Assembly: GCA_030830385.1 (NCBI GenBank)
Contig: JAURNA010000074.1
Span: forward strand, 1-9,048
Direction: 5' to 3'
Origin: Crocinitomicaceae bacterium
GTDB lineage: Bacteria; Bacteroidota; Bacteroidia; Flavobacteriales_D; Crocinitomicaceae
DNA: 9,048 nucleotides
Position 1 is the first letter of the stretch. Each line of letters opens with the position of its first letter. Shown here one piece after another: positions 7,001-9,048 of this stretch. The position numbers and the translations under genes were made by a program. Under the pieces are notes generated by a model that was not told where the DNA came from, made no database searches, and saw only the letters and a program-made list of their open reading frames with translations.

Positions 7001-8552
7001 CAACGGAGGGGGCGCACAGGTCGCAATGTTAGGAGCAGGATTCGGTTTTGACGGAGAAATTCAGGTAGACAAGTACGGATTCTACATCAACAAAATGCCT
7101 GTCTTTGACCGGGAAGGAAACGCAGGATCACTCATCGGCTCCGTATACCATGACAATTTTCAGAACTTTAACTTCGACCTGCAATTCGATTTGGAAGAAG
7201 ACGCCATTAATCGTGATCCTACACGCCCCTGGGTGCCCCTTCCTCTTGATCGATTCCTCGTTATGAATTCTGGATACGAACCAGGAGCAGCCTACTACGG
7301 GAAAGGATACATCACAGGAGTGGCGAACATTTTTGGATATACCGACAATTTGGAAATATCCGTCACAGCCAAAACCCGACATGGAAGTTCGATTAACTTC
7401 CCAATGTATGGCCATGGTGACATCTCTACAGATTATCCATGGATCATCTGGGATTCAACGGGAACGAATACCAGCCCGAAAGAACCCAAAATTGACCTCA
7501 CCGGCGTAAAATTGAACCTTTCTGTTGACGTTACACCGGAAGCCGACATACGCATCATTTTCGAAGAGGACATCGGCGATATCATTTATGCGAACGGAAG
7601 TGGAACCATGGAGATCGGCGTTGATAATTTAGGGGATATTGCACTTTACGGCACGTACACTGTAGACAAAGGAAAGTACGATTTCTACATGGGCGTCCAG
7701 AGAACCTTTTTCGTAGAACAAGGCGGGACAATCACCTGGTCGGGTGATCCTTACAACGCCAACATTGACCTGCGCACCTATTTGGGATTAGATGCCAACA
7801 TTGCCGAGTTGAATAAAAATCAACTTGGAAATACGCGTGCTCATGAAGAAGTTCGATGCTACCTGAATCTAAGCCAAACACTCATGGAGCCGGCCATTGC
7901 CTTCGAAATTCAGGCGCCGAATGCGGATGAAACCAGCAAGGCCCTTATTGACGCGATTAACAGCGATCGAGATGAGTTGAACAAACAATTCTTATCCCTG
8001 ATTATTAGCAGACGATTCCAACCCATGACGGGTACTGCTCAAGCAAATGGTGATGCCGCACTTGATTTACTCACATCCAGGATCAACCAGATTCTTGAGA
8101 CGATTTCGAGCAAGTACAAAATGGGAGTCGATGTTGACAAAGATCAGGTAACCGGTGACAATATACTCGCGTTGAACTTCAAACGGGATTTTCTGAATAA
8201 ACGATTGATCGTTTCCGGATCATTCGGAGTGGAAAGTTACGAATCTCACGATGGATTAATTGGTGACTTGAACGTCGAATACATCATCAATGAACCCGGT
8301 ACATTCCGAATGAACGTGTACAACGAGTCGAACGACAGGACGGTGATTCAGGAAGAAGACCAGGGCAATTTCACCCAGGGAGCTGGTTTGCATTACACGG
8401 AAGATTTCAACGATTTCCAAGACTTCAAAGCCATTCAGTATTTCTTCGATATCTTCCGAAAAAAAGGCAACAAACGTTATCCAAGAAAAAGACGAAGACA
8501 CCAAGAGGCAGTTCCGGAAGAAACAAATCCCGCACCAACCCACTCTCCCTAA
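4005..8552 (+). CDS. tamB: TamB-family translocation/assembly module protein with C-terminal DUF490 domain (1515 aa)
   Basis: Large inner-membrane-anchored periplasmic protein. TamB relatives span the periplasm as a long beta-sheet groove and take part in outer-membrane protein assembly and phospholipid transport. Residues 1-10 are short and basic (MAKLLKITGK), 11-30 form one membrane helix (IGITLEWSLIIIILFAFAI), and the rest is periplasmic. Residues about 32-1050 are dominated by short alternating beta strands of the AsmA/TamB type (for example LSLDGFLILDLDKD). The C-terminal part, about 1060-1460, carries TamB-domain features: GSGTMEIGVDNLGDIALYGT, then GKYDFYMG, GGTITWSGDPYNANIDL (I1243 onward) and FKRDFLNKRLIVSGSFG. 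The tail from R1485 is strongly basic (RKKGNKRYPRKRRRHQ) and ends Pro-rich. I start at the ATG at 4005, directly before the basic/membrane segment; a GTG at 3978 would add nine residues and run into tsaD. The length is typical of Bacteroidota TamB. No TamA/BamA-like partner is encoded in the window. Confidence 0.92.
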   Translation: MAKLLKITGKFIGITLEWSLIIIILFAFAIRTSSFQTFLAKKAAGYLSSELNTTVQVDEVCILFFDELSLDGFLILDLDKDTLVSAEHLYVTIDDFGWKGDYFHIHEIELENARAHVKKTTAGVTNLQFLNDYFKSDKPPKKKPFHLDVKTIKLSDVHFRYDDAGTSPLDSGMDYFHIDARNVNAEITEIDLNKEHVSGRISSFSVDEKSGLKIESLQSDIYVCPDSLSLNTLSIKTSRSLIESPHFALRMSDYTDYRTFVDSVTFDGTISRSHISMADVAYFAHPLEGMNEVISFNGKISQKIPNLKISDLRLQLREKTMIKGTVQLPDFRDIPRSSLHEHLEHVYVDLEELKAVKMPNQMKDEYLSFDPYLNRLGHFEGKNICIDGPIKKLVVSADHLMTDLGGIRMDHGLLFNYIDERESLVFTHAHPAEYDINVEQFDLGAFIANGDFGKVDGVFSLTGEAYSNGDIQFSSFTGKANRFDYLGYSYSNIEITEGEFINDRFDGDIMVWDQFLELSCDGFFDLKTDHLNFELDISKASLNGLGFNSQESDLRCSKLLVDFTGLDINRMFGSLTIDSFYYTENGREIQIPQSSIYITRGETADEFKLVSNLGTGEIIGKLDFSHLAGDLNYQFSRILPNLFKENVEQIRNHIEDHFTYDFTVNDMGDFLAIFAPNLEVSAGTHLHGEYAGESSQLTIGGTSDSIVYHDIMFRDITITQIMDSNSTSAVYHVAELKYNDSLSFSDFYFKGSGGGNDLSSTITWKEHDGGNPSLIHWDTHIKDINHYDFSLDPSHFFIQDHEWHIVNQSLVNVEHDTVTVTNFQLKRGKQFIKVDGKVSNQNKHQLNFEINDLEIAELASFFTDEVEVTGLLNAWGYISNPAKNLDYLGDVHIRNLRLNDEQVGDIFAQSQWNEVLKSIDLSGDLIYKDNPSFDFNGHYYTKLEEENLEVSLLFDQTDIRFTNAFMDPDVLNDIHGNINGTLRVSGTPDHPELNGTLKLNGGGAQVAMLGAGFGFDGEIQVDKYGFYINKMPVFDREGNAGSLIGSVYHDNFQNFNFDLQFDLEEDAINRDPTRPWVPLPLDRFLVMNSGYEPGAAYYGKGYITGVANIFGYTDNLEISVTAKTRHGSSINFPMYGHGDISTDYPWIIWDSTGTNTSPKEPKIDLTGVKLNLSVDVTPEADIRIIFEEDIGDIIYANGSGTMEIGVDNLGDIALYGTYTVDKGKYDFYMGVQRTFFVEQGGTITWSGDPYNANIDLRTYLGLDANIAELNKNQLGNTRAHEEVRCYLNLSQTLMEPAIAFEIQAPNADETSKALIDAINSDRDELNKQFLSLIISRRFQPMTGTAQANGDAALDLLTSRINQILETISSKYKMGVDVDKDQVTGDNILALNFKRDFLNKRLIVSGSFGVESYESHDGLIGDLNVEYIINEPGTFRMNVYNESNDRTVIQEEDQGNFTQGAGLHYTEDFNDFQDFKAIQYFFDIFRKKGNKRYPRKRRRHQEAVPEETNPAPTHSP
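4009..4016 (-). promoter_or_regulatory. Putative -7 box for tsaD, inside the first tamB codons
   Basis: The minus strand reads TAGCTTTG, an exact TAnnTTTG match, 24 bases before the GTG at 3984. It overlaps tamB codons 2-4. No clear -33 TTTG is present at normal spacing, so support is from the -7 element and its position only. Confidence 0.38.
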
Positions 8553-8572
8553 TTTCGACGAGAAAAAAATTC

Positions 8573-8580
8573 TAACTTCG
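8573..8580 (+). promoter_or_regulatory. Possible -7 box for the biotin carboxylase gene
   Basis: TAACTTCG resembles TAnnTTTG with one change. It lies in the 53-base gap after tamB, 25 bases before the ATG at 8606. No convincing -33 element and no terminator are seen in the gap, so read-through from tamB is equally possible. Confidence 0.27.
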
Positions 8581-8605
8581 CAACACTTTGAAAAGACCCG
8601 ATCGT

Positions 8606-9048
8606 ATGAAAAAAGTTCTCATTGCCAACAGAGGAGAAATTGCACGAAGAGTGATGCGCACGTTGCGCAAAATGGACATCGCCACTGTTGCGATTTATTC
8701 AGATGCGGATGCTAATGCGCCTCATGTACTGGAAGCAGACGAAGCGGTCTACGTGGGAGCAAGTCCATCCTCAGAAAGTTACCTGAAGCAGGACGTAATT
8801 CTTGAGCAGTGCAAAAAGCTGGGTGTAGACGGCATTCATCCTGGCTATGGTTTCCTTTCCGAAAATGCAGAATTCGCACGAAAAGTAACCGACGCGGGAA
8901 TCACGTTCATCGGGCCGAAACCCGAGGCCATGGAAGTGATGGGGGACAAACTTACCGCAAAGCAGGCGGTAAAGGAATTCAACGTTCCTCTGGTTCCGGG
9001 TATCGACAAAGCAGTTGCCGATGTTGACGAAGCGAAGAGCATCGCCGA
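8606..9048 (+). CDS. accC: Biotin carboxylase subunit of an acetyl-/acyl-CoA carboxylase (5' part only)
   Basis: Catalyses the ATP- and bicarbonate-dependent carboxylation of biotin on a carrier protein, the first half-reaction of acyl-CoA carboxylases. The 147 visible codons cover the N-terminal Rossmann-like domain and the beginning of the ATP-grasp region. They show MKKVLIANRGEIARRV at the start, ADEAVYVG, SESYL, IHPGYGFLSENAEFA (about 77-91), FIGP, and MGDKLTAK with K115 matching the nucleotide-binding K116 of E. coli AccC. The frame is open to the last base, so the ATP-grasp and C-terminal domains lie outside. The visible part cannot separate AccC of fatty-acid synthesis from the biotin carboxylase of propionyl- or methylcrotonyl-CoA carboxylase, nor exclude a longer fusion such as pyruvate carboxylase; the symbol is therefore provisional. 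It starts 53 bases after tamB on the same strand, with no functional link evident. Confidence 0.92.
   Translation, partial: MKKVLIANRGEIARRVMRTLRKMDIATVAIYSDADANAPHVLEADEAVYVGASPSSESYLKQDVILEQCKKLGVDGIHPGYGFLSENAEFARKVTDAGITFIGPKPEAMEVMGDKLTAKQAVKEFNVPLVPGIDKAVADVDEAKSIA

Noticed and set aside
8459..8465. A7 run in frame A AAA AAA near the end of tamB, as a programmed -1 frameshift site; the -1 frame stays open past the tamB stop
   Set aside because: No clear downstream stimulatory structure was found, and the -1 product is merely an out-of-frame reading of the gap and the biotin carboxylase gene; chance is likelier.
1..9048. CRISPR arrays, tRNA or rRNA genes, insertion sequences, phage or defence genes
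   Set aside because: No regular repeats, cloverleaf signatures, transposase or integrase motifs were seen; nearly all bases are explained by conserved housekeeping genes.

Overview
The window reads as a chromosomal, housekeeping-type stretch from a member of the Bacteroidota, most likely Flavobacteriales or a close relative (inference). Several signs point there. Start codons lack Shine-Dalgarno sequences, and TAnnTTTG-type -7 boxes lie just upstream of several starts. The tsaD and tamB genes are divergent neighbours, an arrangement I recall from flavobacterial genomes. The DsbD homologue is associated with CxxxxCLPP-type N-terminal domains. Coding density is very high: the longest gap is 118 bases, so no stretch over 300 bases lacks a gene.

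Left part, minus strand (read from about 2470 down to 1): three genes linked by two 4-base ATGA overlaps. Two encode small secreted proteins, each a single nDsbD-like domain (148 and 219 aa). The third encodes the membrane electron transporter DsbD, whose 3' end lies beyond base 1. Together they should carry reducing equivalents from the cytoplasm across the inner membrane to periplasmic thiols. Upstream of this group, on the same strand, is a 93-aa conserved-looking protein of unknown function (2570-2851).

Middle: tsaD (minus, 2938-3984) encodes the tRNA t6A37 threonylcarbamoyltransferase catalytic subunit. It is divergent from a very large tamB-family gene (plus, 4005-8552, 1515 aa), an inner-membrane-anchored periplasmic protein for envelope assembly or lipid transport. 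The two start codons are separated by only 20 bases, and the putative -7 boxes of the two genes sit back to back, the tsaD one inside the first tamB codons.

Right edge, plus strand: the first 147 codons of a biotin carboxylase (acetyl-/acyl-CoA carboxylase subunit) start 53 bases after tamB and run off the window.

I found no RNA gene, CRISPR array, insertion sequence, phage gene, integrase or convincing terminator, and nothing that looks like a new defence or mobile system. The points most worth a second look are the physically split and duplicated nDsbD module, the extra cysteine pair in one copy, the acidic region replacing the usual N-terminal domain in DsbD, and the compact tsaD/tamB promoter region.
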